Shown: piece by piece, positions 1-7,135 of the stretch
How the letters are laid out: the number at the start of each line of letters is the position of its first letter
Numbering within the stretch: the first letter of the stretch is position 1
Assembly (NCBI GenBank): GCA_002428905.1
Contig: DIYD01000124.1
Coordinates: 1 to 8,328, forward strand
Direction of reading: 5' to 3'
Origin: Bacteroidetes bacterium UBA6063
GTDB lineage: Bacteria; Bacteroidota; Bacteroidia; NS11-12g; UBA9320
DNA length: 8,328 nucleotides
The notes under the pieces: model-generated
The model's input: the letters and a program-made list of their open reading frames with translations, nothing else
What the model was told of the DNA's origin: nothing
Databases searched by the model: none
Made by a program: the position numbers and the translations under genes

Positions 1-421
1 CACCGCCACTGTCAAAGGAACTACTTTTCTTGTTAGAACAGACGACCACTCTACCTCCGTTGGGGTCAACAGTGGAATTGTTGAAGTGCATGTTGGCAAT
101 CAGACCGTAACCCTAAAAGCTGGTGATCAGCTTGATTTTTCATATAATATGGGTGGGGTGGTTTCTCGTTCTCAATTCAAGCAAAGTGATCTTAACACGT
201 TAAAATCTTCAGTTACAGATTATTATGACACACCGCTGAAGGTCATTCTAGACGGACTTAAGACCAATCGAAATCTGTCGATCAAAACGACTAAAGATAT
301 TGAAAACCAGCGCTATACATTGGAACTGTCTCAAAGTTCGGATGCGCAAATCTTAGAAACAATTGCTGCGGTAACTCAAACCACCGTAGTACAAAACGGC
401 GATTTCTACGAGTTAAAATAG
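1..421 (+). CDS. FecR-family anti-sigma regulator, 3' part only
   Basis: The gene is cut by the left edge; the reading frame starts at base 2 and 139 residues are visible before the TAG stop. The first visible stretch (TATVKGTTFLVRTDD, then VGVNSGIVEVHVG and VTLKAGDQLDF) has the pattern of the periplasmic FecR domain, in which a V.GT.F.V strand is followed by V..G.VEV and a V.L.AG.. motif. The last ~65 residues (TPLKVILDGLKTNRNLSIKT, then RYTLELSQSSDAQILETIAA) match the DUF4974-type C-terminal module, an STN-like fold common in Bacteroidota FecR proteins. Known FecR proteins span the inner membrane, hold an ECF sigma factor in the cytoplasm and receive a signal from an outer-membrane receptor; the membrane helix and cytoplasmic part would lie upstream of the window. 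A GTG at 86 is not the start, because the frame stays open and FecR-like to the window edge. The receptor gene starts 12 bases downstream, so the two are almost certainly co-transcribed. Confidence 0.86.
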   Translation, partial: TATVKGTTFLVRTDDHSTSVGVNSGIVEVHVGNQTVTLKAGDQLDFSYNMGGVVSRSQFKQSDLNTLKSSVTDYYDTPLKVILDGLKTNRNLSIKTTKDIENQRYTLELSQSSDAQILETIAAVTQTTVVQNGDFYELK

Positions 422-433
422 TAGATTTACCGT

Positions 434-3025
434 GTGTTAATCAGGCGCTTAGCTATTTTTTTTCTCCTTTTTTGCCTCATATTCCACATCGAAGGGTATG
501 CGCAGTGTGATTTCTTGCATCAAAGAGTCAACTTTAAGGCCGAAAAACTGAGCGTGGAACAAGCTGTTCAACAACTCGCACAACAAGAAAACTTCACGGT
601 CAATTACCCGTCTAATTTGTTCCAATCAGACTTGATTTCGGTGGATGTCGAAAATGAAAAGATTCAGACGATATTAAAAAGCTTGATTCGAAGTTCACAC
701 GCAGAGTTCGTTTGTGTTGGCAAGAGCGCACTGGTATTCCGACCAAAGACAGAGTCAGGTGAAATTGTGTTTGCTGGCTTTATACGTGATTCTTCGAGTA
801 ATCAGCCTGTGGTATCTGGTCTGATTGTACATGAGAACAATTGGGTGGAGACCGATGAAGATGGCTACTTTCAGATGAATGTACGCAAACTACCCATCCA
901 TATTAGCGTTCATGCTCCTGGTTTTCATAGTGTATACATTGAGGTAGATTCTCTTGACGATGCGCCGTACAACATCATACTATCACCAGACAATAAACTC
1001 TCAGCAACGGTAATTGATATCTACGATTCCCTGCTCATGGTGAGCAAAACAGGAGGGGTAAATATCAACATGACGGAATTAACGAAGATTCCTTCGATTG
1101 CCGGCTCTCCGGGTATACTGAACAGTTTACGTTTTCTACCTTCCATTCAAAGCACTGTTGAAGTCAATGGTGGCATGGTAGTACAGGGGGGAGGAAAAGA
1201 TCAAAACCTGGTGCTATTTGATGGTATGGAGCTCTATAACCCCATGCACCTGTTTGGCCTATTCTCTGTCTTTGATGAAAACTCCATTCAGCGGGTATCG
1301 TTTTACAAGAATTCTTTTCCTGCCGAATATGGAGGAAGGTTGTCGTCTGTTCTGGATGTAAAAAGCAAGGTAGGTGACTTTAAGCAGTGGAATTCTAAGG
1401 TAAACTTTAACCCCGTCTTGCTTCAGGCCATTTTTCATGGGCCAATAAAAAAAGACAAAACATCACTGGTCATATCCGGGCGTCGGTCGTTTACTGATTT
1501 CTTTCCACTGTTTTATGAGCAGATACAACGTCAAAACGAGTTATCGAGATTCAAATATTACTTCTACGACCTCACCACAACCATCAATCATAAGGTTTCT
1601 GATCGCACGCAAATGTATCTCACGGGTTATCTGGGAGGGGATAAGGGCTATATCCGAAGCAGTACCAAAGATGCCCTACAGCTTAACTCGTCTGAAAACC
1701 AAAACGACTTCTTTGTGCAATCCAACGTATTGGCGACAGGTGGTGTGAAAACCTGGATTAGCAATACACTTAGCCTTCATGCGAAAATTGGATACACACG
1801 CTATGGTTTCAATCATGAAAATTTGTATGATCTTACCTTAGGGAACCCAGAGCAACCCAATTATTTCCGAGAAACCCGATTGGCATATCAAAGCAAGATA
1901 TCTGACTGGAAAACAGGTGTTTACCTTAAAACATTACCCAAATACAATAATCATCTGGTCATTGGAATGGAGAGTGTATGGCACAGCTTTGCACCTTCTA
2001 ATTCTCAGTATTTTCTAAAGGAAAATGATCTGATTTATTACGACACGACTACCGCTTTTAGAGATTCTCGTATACTTGAACAACGCTATTTCATCCAGGA
2101 TGTATATGCATACAAAGGGTTTAGAGCCGTTGTGGGCGTGCATTATGTAAATTTTGATAATGAGATTACGCACAGTTCCATCCAACCGCGCTTAAACGTG
2201 TCTTACGATTTCCGCTCGAAAAACAAACTGGATGTTGGATACGCACAAACCAGTCAGTTTATGCTTCAGGTGCCCAATAACCTGCTTGGAATTCCAATCG
2301 ATATATGGATTCCAGCAGATGAAGACATCGATCCAATGCATTGCACGCATTACTCTTTTGGGTATACGCGAAAGTTGAATAAAAAATGGGTAACCAAGCT
2401 GGATGTGTTCTACAAGAGTTTTGACAACATTATTGAATACCGAAACGGGGTGTCTGATTTCATTGCCGAGTGGGATGAAGCACTGTTGAGAGGTACAGGA
2501 CGGTCAAGAGGACTGGAATACATGCTGAAGAAGGAAAAAGGTCGGGTAAACGGACTCATTGGATATTCGTTATCGAAGAGCGAACGGTCTATACCAACAA
2601 TAAACGACGGTGAGTGGTTCCCGTTTCAATACGATCGTCGGCACGACATCAAATGTGTGGTGCATTATCAACTCAATACGAATTTATCCATTGGCGGTAC
2701 GTGGTCCTATGCATCGGGTAATTATTTAACGGCACCCGAGATTCATTATTTGCTCGAGGTTGAAGGGCAGTCGTACCTTATTGAACAATATGGCAACAAG
2801 AATAATCTAAGGCTTCCGGCGTATCATCGTCTGGATCTAGGTGTACACCACCGTAAGAAATTAGGCAGTGCCCTCCAAACCTGGAGTTTTACGATATACA
2901 ATGTATATGATCGTCAGAACGTGTTTTATGTAAACTCATCATTAAACGAGACCGGAGGTTTGAGTTTTCAGCCGGTGTCTATACTTCCAATCCTTCCATC
3001 TGTTAACTACTCTATTGAATTTTAA
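434..3025 (+). CDS. TonB-dependent outer-membrane receptor with STN signalling domain
   Basis: An 863-residue outer-membrane receptor. The GTG start at 434 gives a good signal peptide (residues 1-23: RR, a hydrophobic core rich in F and L, then GYA before Q24). Domains in order: an STN (secretin/TonB short N-terminal) domain at about 30-104 (VNFKAEKLSVEQAVQQLA, NFTVNYPSNLF); a carboxypeptidase-like beta-sandwich at about 113-184 (VFAGFIRDSSSNQPV, ETDEDGYFQM); a plug at about 200-312 (LRFLPSIQS, VLFDGMELYNPMHLFG, FPAEYGGRLSSVLDVKS); and a beta-barrel from about 320 to the C-terminal phenylalanine (NYSIEF), the usual barrel-assembly ending. ATVIDI at about 191-196 may be a TonB box, but this is weak. 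Known receptors with STN domains, such as FecA, both import a ligand using TonB energy and signal to FecR. The fecR-type gene 12 bases upstream supports that role here. A DUF4249-type lipoprotein gene overlaps its 3' end. The substrate (iron chelate, glycan, peptide or other) cannot be told. No Shine-Dalgarno sequence is visible before the start. Confidence 0.95.
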   Translation: MLIRRLAIFFLLFCLIFHIEGYAQCDFLHQRVNFKAEKLSVEQAVQQLAQQENFTVNYPSNLFQSDLISVDVENEKIQTILKSLIRSSHAEFVCVGKSALVFRPKTESGEIVFAGFIRDSSSNQPVVSGLIVHENNWVETDEDGYFQMNVRKLPIHISVHAPGFHSVYIEVDSLDDAPYNIILSPDNKLSATVIDIYDSLLMVSKTGGVNINMTELTKIPSIAGSPGILNSLRFLPSIQSTVEVNGGMVVQGGGKDQNLVLFDGMELYNPMHLFGLFSVFDENSIQRVSFYKNSFPAEYGGRLSSVLDVKSKVGDFKQWNSKVNFNPVLLQAIFHGPIKKDKTSLVISGRRSFTDFFPLFYEQIQRQNELSRFKYYFYDLTTTINHKVSDRTQMYLTGYLGGDKGYIRSSTKDALQLNSSENQNDFFVQSNVLATGGVKTWISNTLSLHAKIGYTRYGFNHENLYDLTLGNPEQPNYFRETRLAYQSKISDWKTGVYLKTLPKYNNHLVIGMESVWHSFAPSNSQYFLKENDLIYYDTTTAFRDSRILEQRYFIQDVYAYKGFRAVVGVHYVNFDNEITHSSIQPRLNVSYDFRSKNKLDVGYAQTSQFMLQVPNNLLGIPIDIWIPADEDIDPMHCTHYSFGYTRKLNKKWVTKLDVFYKSFDNIIEYRNGVSDFIAEWDEALLRGTGRSRGLEYMLKKEKGRVNGLIGYSLSKSERSIPTINDGEWFPFQYDRRHDIKCVVHYQLNTNLSIGGTWSYASGNYLTAPEIHYLLEVEGQSYLIEQYGNKNNLRLPAYHRLDLGVHHRKKLGSALQTWSFTIYNVYDRQNVFYVNSSLNETGGLSFQPVSILPILPSVNYSIEF

Positions 3026-3929
3026 ACGTATACATATCATCGTTGTTTTGGCTGGTTTGGCACTGTTTTCTGCCTGTCAGGACGATCTTGTATTGGATGA
3101 GCATATCAATGAACGTGAGCTTGTTGCATTTATTGAGGCTGGTACGGGAAAAGGAATACATGTTGTAGTAAAGCAAAGTGACCTTATAACGCAAGATACC
3201 TTTAGTACACCGTTGTACAAGGCAAACATTGACTTACTTAAAAATGGTTTCGTTATTGAAACCCGTAGTACATCCATCTTTGGCGAAGCCGATTTCAGTT
3301 ATGAACCCCAGGCTAACGATTCATTGGGTGTAGATATTCGATACGACACAATCCATGCGTTCAGTGAGGTTGTGGTGCCGAAACCTGTGCCGATTATACA
3401 ATTTGATACCACAAACAGAAGAGCGAGTTCGTTAGGGTTGCGCATCACCTTCCTTGATGATAGCCGAGTCAAAAACTACTATTTACTCGATTTAAGAGGC
3501 AAACGTTGGACGTATTCGTTTCATCCTGTAACTGGTAAGGTGATCGATTCAACTATGGTATATGAGCCCATTAAAATGAAGAGTGTGAATCGGTTATTCT
3601 TCTCCGACAACAATATCGTGAACAACAGACAGAACTTCGAGTTGTTTAATGACCGCATTTTTAACGGTAAGAATTTCGTTCTTGATATTGATGTGAGCAC
3701 ATTCGTTTTGGATGCCCAGGTAGATAAAAGTAAGGTGCTGTCTTTAGACCTGGTATTGAAGAACATTACAGAGGACTACTATAGTTTTCTTACCACGTTA
3801 AGTCTAAATCGCCCTGTATATGGTGGTCCGTTTAGTATCTCTTCGCAAGTGCCGTCAAACATTACCGGAGGATATGGCATGTTCGCTACATACCATGAAT
3901 CGAAAGCACAAATAGACATGCAGGAGTAG
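3015..3929 (+). CDS. DUF4249-type outer-membrane lipoprotein
   Basis: A 304-residue putative lipoprotein. The start chosen is TTG at 3015, 11 bases inside the end of the receptor gene. There is no ATG in this frame between the upstream stop at 2961 and the hydrophobic segment, and the TTG gives a basic N-region (NFKR), a hydrophobic core and a lipobox-like LFSAC with Cys21, followed by acidic QDD. Phe at -3 is not the textbook lipobox residue. The C-terminal part carries the hallmark PSNITGGYGMFATYH, which resembles the N-I-x-G-G-x-G-x-F pattern near the end of DUF4249 proteins; VLSLDLVLKNITEDYYSFLTT just upstream also fits that family. DUF4249 genes commonly follow TonB-dependent receptor genes in Bacteroidota, and their biochemical role is not established. 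By analogy with SusD-type partners, it may help the receptor capture ligand at the cell surface; this is inference only. Overlap with the receptor suggests translational coupling. Confidence 0.85.
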   Translation: MNFKRIHIIVVLAGLALFSACQDDLVLDEHINERELVAFIEAGTGKGIHVVVKQSDLITQDTFSTPLYKANIDLLKNGFVIETRSTSIFGEADFSYEPQANDSLGVDIRYDTIHAFSEVVVPKPVPIIQFDTTNRRASSLGLRITFLDDSRVKNYYLLDLRGKRWTYSFHPVTGKVIDSTMVYEPIKMKSVNRLFFSDNNIVNNRQNFELFNDRIFNGKNFVLDIDVSTFVLDAQVDKSKVLSLDLVLKNITEDYYSFLTTLSLNRPVYGGPFSISSQVPSNITGGYGMFATYHESKAQIDMQE

Positions 3930-4203
3930 CAGTTTCAGTAAGGAGGAGTCCTAAAATGAGAGATTATCAAGTTACATTTGAAGTTAATCTACTGATTATC
4001 ATTGATATACATTTTGGCCTGGAAGATGTTCTTTAGTGTTGCGATACCAAATACAGACCACTGTTGTCCATTTCTGAAGGCTTTATAATCTATCCGAACA
4101 AACACAATACGACAGATTAATGTTAATTTCAACCAGAATGCAGAAAAGTGGCAGCGTGGAGGCGGTTAGCAGTGATTTAATGTTTAAAAACGATTAGGCG
4201 TAG
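3930..4203. other. 274-base gap between lipoprotein gene and cdd
   Basis: No gene can be called here with confidence. It starts with a strong ribosome-binding-site-like AAGGAGGAG followed by a 26-codon frame (listed separately). It also contains a minus-strand frame open from 4165 to the stop at 3989. No convincing terminator follows the lipoprotein gene: there is no GC-rich hairpin with a T-run. A promoter for cdd should lie here, but I found no pair of TTG and TAnnTTTG at proper spacing. A TACATTTG at 3973-3980 matches the -7 consensus but has no TTG at a suitable distance upstream. Confidence 0.6.
3956..4036 (+). CDS. Possible 26-residue small ORF behind a strong Shine-Dalgarno
   Basis: ATG at 3956 opens a 26-codon frame ending in TAG at 4034-4036. 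Its peptide begins MRDYQVTFEV and continues into a short hydrophobic stretch (NLLIIIDIHF) before an acidic end. The support is the AAGGAGGAG at 3940-3948, seven bases before the ATG, which is the only strong Shine-Dalgarno sequence seen ahead of any frame in the window. That is notable because the other genes here lack one, as is usual in Bacteroidota. Against it, the peptide is not recognised, is very short, and overlaps a longer minus-strand frame. It could be a small protein, a leader peptide for cdd, or chance. Confidence 0.2.
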   Translation: MRDYQVTFEVNLLIIIDIHFGLEDVL

Positions 4204-4671
4204 ATGAAAATTGAAAAAAAGATTGAACTTGAGGTGAAATTGCCTGGACAATTAAACCCTCAACGTGCGTTTCTTGTCGATCACGCGGAGCGCGCGTGCA
4301 AGCAGGCTTATGCACCTTATTCCAATTTTAAAGTAGGAGCGGCTGTGCAAATGGAAGATGGCATAGTCGTGCGTGGCAACAACCAGGAGAATGCAGCCTA
4401 TCCGAGTGGAATGTGTGCTGAACGTGTGGCGTTATACGCAGCAAAGGCGCAGCATCCGGATAAACAGGTAACGGCTATAGCAATTGTGGTGGAACCCAGC
4501 GAAGGTTATGATCAGGAGTTTACACCTTCCTGCGGTGCTTGTCTACAGGTAATGTCTGACGTAGAACTGCGTCAGGAAAAACCAATTCAGGTATTGATAC
4601 GAAGTACAGACCATCAGATCTACATCGCAAAGGATGTAAAACAACTACTGCCGTTTAACTTCAAACTGTAG
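4204..4671 (+). CDS. cdd: Cytidine deaminase
   Basis: A 155-residue cytosolic enzyme that deaminates cytidine and deoxycytidine to uridine and deoxyuridine in pyrimidine salvage. The family signature is clear: YAPYSNFKVGAA (36-47), the ribose-binding NNQENAAYP (59-67, with N60 and E62), and the zinc site CAER (C71, with catalytic E73 and R74) plus CGAC (C110 and C113). Length fits the small homotetrameric class, in which each subunit binds one zinc. Two details differ from the common PCGxCRQ motif: a serine sits between the proline and the first cysteine (PSCGAC), and the usual arginine after the second cysteine is Leu114. All zinc ligands and the catalytic glutamate are kept, so the enzyme is probably active. 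The ATG at 4204 is the natural start; the N-terminal ~20 residues are a charged extension before the catalytic domain. No Shine-Dalgarno sequence is evident. The gene stands alone on this strand and converges on argS with a 1-base gap. Confidence 0.96.
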   Translation: MKIEKKIELEVKLPGQLNPQRAFLVDHAERACKQAYAPYSNFKVGAAVQMEDGIVVRGNNQENAAYPSGMCAERVALYAAKAQHPDKQVTAIAIVVEPSEGYDQEFTPSCGACLQVMSDVELRQEKPIQVLIRSTDHQIYIAKDVKQLLPFNFKL

Positions 4672-4672
4672 G

Positions 4673-6439
4673 TTACATCTTATTCGGCATTTTCATGCCT
4701 AAGAGCTCACCACAAAGCTTTAGCATTCGAGCCGTCATTTGTGTAAGTGCAATGCGTAGATGTTTGATTTCCTGCGTCTCCGCTTTCAAAATAGAGCACT
4801 GGTTGTAGAAACTGTTGTACAATTTCGCAGTTTCATAAAGGTACTGCGCTACAGTAGCTGGACTATACAGCCTACAAGCTTCTTCTAACTTTGAATCGAA
4901 CTGAAAGAAATGTGCAATTAAATCCCGTTCGCTGTCTTCCAACGCAATCGCAACGTCCAAACTGGTTTCTTCGCTCCAATTTCGAAGAATGGATTGGCAT
5001 CTTGCATAGGTATATTGAATGAACGTTCCTGTATTTCCCTGAAAATCAATAGATTCCTCCGGATTAAATACGATTCGTTTCGTTGGGTCAACCTTAAGTA
5101 AGAAGTACTTTAAAGCACCAAGGCCCAGGGTTTCATACAACGCCTCAAGCTCGGTATCCGATAGTCCTTCGGTTTTACCTTGCTCTAAGGTCCGCTGTTT
5201 GGCCGTGGCATGCATTTCGTCCATTAAGTCGTCCGCGTCAACCACTTTGCCCTCTCTGGTTTTCATTTTACCTTCTGGCAATTCAACCATGCCATAACTC
5301 ATATGAAAAATACCATCAGCATACGTCTTACCCATTTTTTGCATGATGAGCTTAAGAACCTTAAAGTGGTAATCCTGCTCGTTACCCACTACGTACATGG
5401 ACTTGTCCATGCCGTAATCCTGGTATTTTAATTCACATGTTCCCATATCCTGGGTCATATATACACTGGTACCATCGCCACGCAATAACAGCTTTTCATC
5501 CAGTCCCTCATCGGTTAAATCGATCCACACACTACCGTCGTCTTTCTGGAAAAACAAGCCGTCTTTTAAGCCTTTCTGCACCATTTCCTTGCCCAATAAG
5601 TAGGTGTCAGACTCTTTGTAAAACGTGTTAAAATCTACACCCATTCGATTGTAGGTAACATCAAATCCCTCGTACACCCAGTTATTGAGCTGGTTCCACA
5701 GTTTCATGATTTCTTCATCACCGTTTTCCCACTTATTCAGCATTTCGCGTGCTTCTTTCATCCAACGTGAGCTCGCCTTGGCTTCCTCTTCGGTCTTACC
5801 GTTCGCCATTAAATCGCTCAGTTCGGACTTATGCGCTTTGTCAAACTCTACGTAGTACTTACCAATTAGATGATCTCCTTTGATGCCTGCACTTTCCGGT
5901 GTTTCGTTGTTGGCAAGCTTTTGATACGCCAACATGCTTTTGCAAATATGAATACCCCTGTCGTTAATGAGGTTTACTTTGTTCACTTCATGACCTGCAT
6001 AGGCCAGAATTTGGGCGATCGAATAACCCAGTAGGTTATTACGAACGTGCCCAAGGTGTAACGGTTTGTTCGTATTCGGCGAGGAGTATTCTACCAGTAC
6101 TTTCTGGGGTGAAGTCGTTTTTGAGCCTAACTCTGATTGATCCAATAAATCTGCCATCACAGCAATCCATGAAGCATCGGTCAATGCAAAGTTCAGAAAA
6201 CCTTTTACTACATTAAAACTTGCAATTTCAGGTACGCGTTCCTTTACGAAAGTTCCAACAATCTCAGCGGTTTCCTCTGGTTTCTTTCGGGTTACACGTA
6301 GATATGGAAAAACTACAAAAGTGAAACTTCCTTCAAATTGAGGATTCGTATTTTCAATTTTGATTTCATCATCGGTTAGTTGATGGTCAAACTCAGAAGC
6401 AAATGCTTCCTTGATGGCATTTTTTATTTCTTGTATCAC
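4673..6439 (-). CDS. argS: Arginyl-tRNA synthetase
   Basis: A 588-residue class I aminoacyl-tRNA synthetase that charges tRNA-Arg with arginine in the cytoplasm; essential. The N-terminal tRNA-recognition domain spans about 1-100. The catalytic fold begins with VEYSSPNTNKPLHLGHVRNN, containing the HIGH-type motif HLGH (128-131). The KMSKS-equivalent loop is the degenerate KMKTREG (391-397), normal for this enzyme; in ArgRS a lysine just before the HIGH motif, here K125, is known to compensate. The helical anticodon-binding (DALR) domain runs from about 468 to the end (QYTYARCQSILRNW, YNSFYNQCSIL, RMLKLCGELLGMKMP). Full length for the family. The start is GTG at 6439: upstream in frame there is no ATG before a TAG stop, and the residues after GTG (IQEIKNAIKEAF) match the usual ArgRS N-terminus. 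It follows the thioredoxin-fold gene on the same strand after 135 bases and has its own candidate -7 element, so it is probably transcribed separately. Confidence 0.98.
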   Translation of the reverse strand: MIQEIKNAIKEAFASEFDHQLTDDEIKIENTNPQFEGSFTFVVFPYLRVTRKKPEETAEIVGTFVKERVPEIASFNVVKGFLNFALTDASWIAVMADLLDQSELGSKTTSPQKVLVEYSSPNTNKPLHLGHVRNNLLGYSIAQILAYAGHEVNKVNLINDRGIHICKSMLAYQKLANNETPESAGIKGDHLIGKYYVEFDKAHKSELSDLMANGKTEEEAKASSRWMKEAREMLNKWENGDEEIMKLWNQLNNWVYEGFDVTYNRMGVDFNTFYKESDTYLLGKEMVQKGLKDGLFFQKDDGSVWIDLTDEGLDEKLLLRGDGTSVYMTQDMGTCELKYQDYGMDKSMYVVGNEQDYHFKVLKLIMQKMGKTYADGIFHMSYGMVELPEGKMKTREGKVVDADDLMDEMHATAKQRTLEQGKTEGLSDTELEALYETLGLGALKYFLLKVDPTKRIVFNPEESIDFQGNTGTFIQYTYARCQSILRNWSEETSLDVAIALEDSERDLIAHFFQFDSKLEEACRLYSPATVAQYLYETAKLYNSFYNQCSILKAETQEIKHLRIALTQMTARMLKLCGELLGMKMPNKM

Positions 6440-6574
6440 TTCTTCGTGTAAATTGTTCTATTCCAGTCAGATAGCTTAAGTTACATGTGTGCACCTCATG
6501 CCACGACAGGCTGCAAATTTATTGATATACGGTCTAAACTTCACCCTTCATTATAGAAGTCCTGAAATGTTTAA
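6440..6574. other. 135-base leader/spacer between thioredoxin-fold gene and argS
   Basis: The spacer holds a candidate -7 promoter element for argS (listed separately). It also holds a weak inverted repeat reading ACTTC...GAAGT on both strands at about 6539-6561. That repeat has no following T-run on the minus strand, so it is not a convincing terminator for the upstream gene. I see no T-box or other recognisable riboswitch, and no small ORF worth calling. Confidence 0.4.
6514..6521 (-). promoter_or_regulatory. Candidate -7 element for argS
   Basis: On the minus strand this reads TAAATTTG, an exact match to the Bacteroidota -7 consensus TAnnTTTG, 74 bases upstream of the argS GTG. Transcription would begin a few bases downstream and give a leader of roughly 65-70 bases. 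I could not find a TTG -33 element at the expected 17-23 base spacing, so the call rests on the -7 match and its position. Confidence 0.32.
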
Positions 6575-6597
6575 TTAACCCGGTTCATTACCCGGTT
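6574..6597. repeat. 12-base imperfect tandem repeat at the end of the thioredoxin-fold gene
   Basis: ATTAACCCGGTT (6574-6585) is followed directly by CATTACCCGGTT (6586-6597), matching at 9 of 12 positions. On the minus strand this encodes the terminal residues PGNEPG and the TAA stop. It looks like a small local duplication that set or moved the C-terminus of the protein. Confidence 0.4.
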
Positions 6598-7117
6598 TCC
6601 ACTTAATGGAACACCCGATAGGCTTGATTTCAGGGAAGTCTACTTCAAGTCCGTCCAACGAAGCTTCTATGGCGTCTTCGAGGTATACACGGGTTACTGC
6701 ATGTTCGTTTTCCCATGAATCGTCAATAGCGCCTTTGTATACAAGCTCTCTCTTAGAATTGAATAAGAATGCCTGTGGTGTCTTTATAGCTGCTAGTTTC
6801 TTCGCTACGATTTGGGTTTCGTCACGCAAGTAAACGAATTTGTCTGTTAGTTCATTCATGAATTTCTTCATGTTCTCGAAGGAATCTTGAGGGTATCGAT
6901 CCGAATCATTTGGGTTGATAGCAACGATAGCGAGATTATCCTCTTCATATCGATTCGCCAGTTTTACAATCCGTTTCCAATACGCATTGGCATACGGACA
7001 GTGATTGCATGTGATGATGATCAACAAGGCAGATCGATCGGCAAAACTGAAGTTGGTATAGGTCTTACCATCGGTTGCCGGAAGTTCAAATTTGAAAAGC
7101 TTTTTACCCAATTCCAT
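6575..7117 (-). CDS. Thioredoxin-fold (AhpC/TSA-like) redox protein
   Basis: A 180-residue soluble thioredoxin-fold protein. The opening (MELGKKLFKFELPATDGKTY) is the AhpC/TSA-type start, G...F.LP.TDGK, followed by a strand leading into ITCNHCPYANAYWKRI with the CxxC motif C37-N-H-C40-P41. VAINPND (65-71) and the cis-proline segment KTPQAFLF (T113-P114) follow. The C-terminus carries PIGCSIKWK, with Cys169 conserved in this branch of one-domain peroxiredoxin-like proteins. There is no signal peptide, so it is probably cytoplasmic. Such proteins are thought to act as thiol-disulfide reductases or peroxidases; the substrate is unknown. I chose the ATG at 7117. A TTG seven codons upstream (7138) is possible, but it lies inside the candidate -7 promoter box, and family proteins usually start close to the G...F.LP motif. 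It is divergent from the DUF5686-type gene and lies upstream of argS on the same strand. Confidence 0.93.
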   Translation of the reverse strand: MELGKKLFKFELPATDGKTYTNFSFADRSALLIIITCNHCPYANAYWKRIVKLANRYEEDNLAIVAINPNDSDRYPQDSFENMKKFMNELTDKFVYLRDETQIVAKKLAAIKTPQAFLFNSKRELVYKGAIDDSWENEHAVTRVYLEDAIEASLDGLEVDFPEIKPIGCSIKWKPGNEPG

Positions 7118-7135
7118 AGTGGTGTATTTTAGAGG

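Noticed and set aside
1515..1748. A 77-codon frame inside the receptor gene
   Set aside because: It lies wholly within the barrel-coding region in another frame and has no recognisable motif or start signal.
3012..3766. Three minus-strand frames opposite the lipoprotein gene (3012-3194, 3077-3277, 3521-3766)
   Set aside because: They are antisense to a well-supported coding sequence and have no family features or start signals.
3973..3980. TACATTTG as the -7 element of a cdd promoter
   Set aside because: It matches the consensus exactly, but no TTG lies 17-23 bases upstream and the leader would exceed 220 bases; such 8-mers are common in AT-rich DNA.
4064..4089. TTGTCC...TATAAT as an E. coli-type promoter for cdd
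   Set aside because: The spacing is only 14 bases, and the main sigma factor of Bacteroidota uses a different consensus.
4686..4699. Hairpin GGCAT-TTTC-ATGCC near the cdd/argS junction as a bidirectional terminator
   Set aside because: The stem is only 5 bp, there is no T-run on either side, and it lies inside the last codons of argS.
5437..5631. A 64-codon plus-strand frame opposite argS
   Set aside because: It is antisense to conserved ArgRS sequence and has a composition typical of a shadow frame.
6539..6561. ACTTC...GAAGT inverted repeat as a terminator of the thioredoxin-fold gene
   Set aside because: The stem is short, the loop is long and no T-run follows on the minus strand.
6606..7132. 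Two plus-strand frames opposite the thioredoxin-fold gene (6606-6833, 6887-7132)
   Set aside because: Both are covered by conserved redox-protein coding on the other strand and show no motifs of their own.
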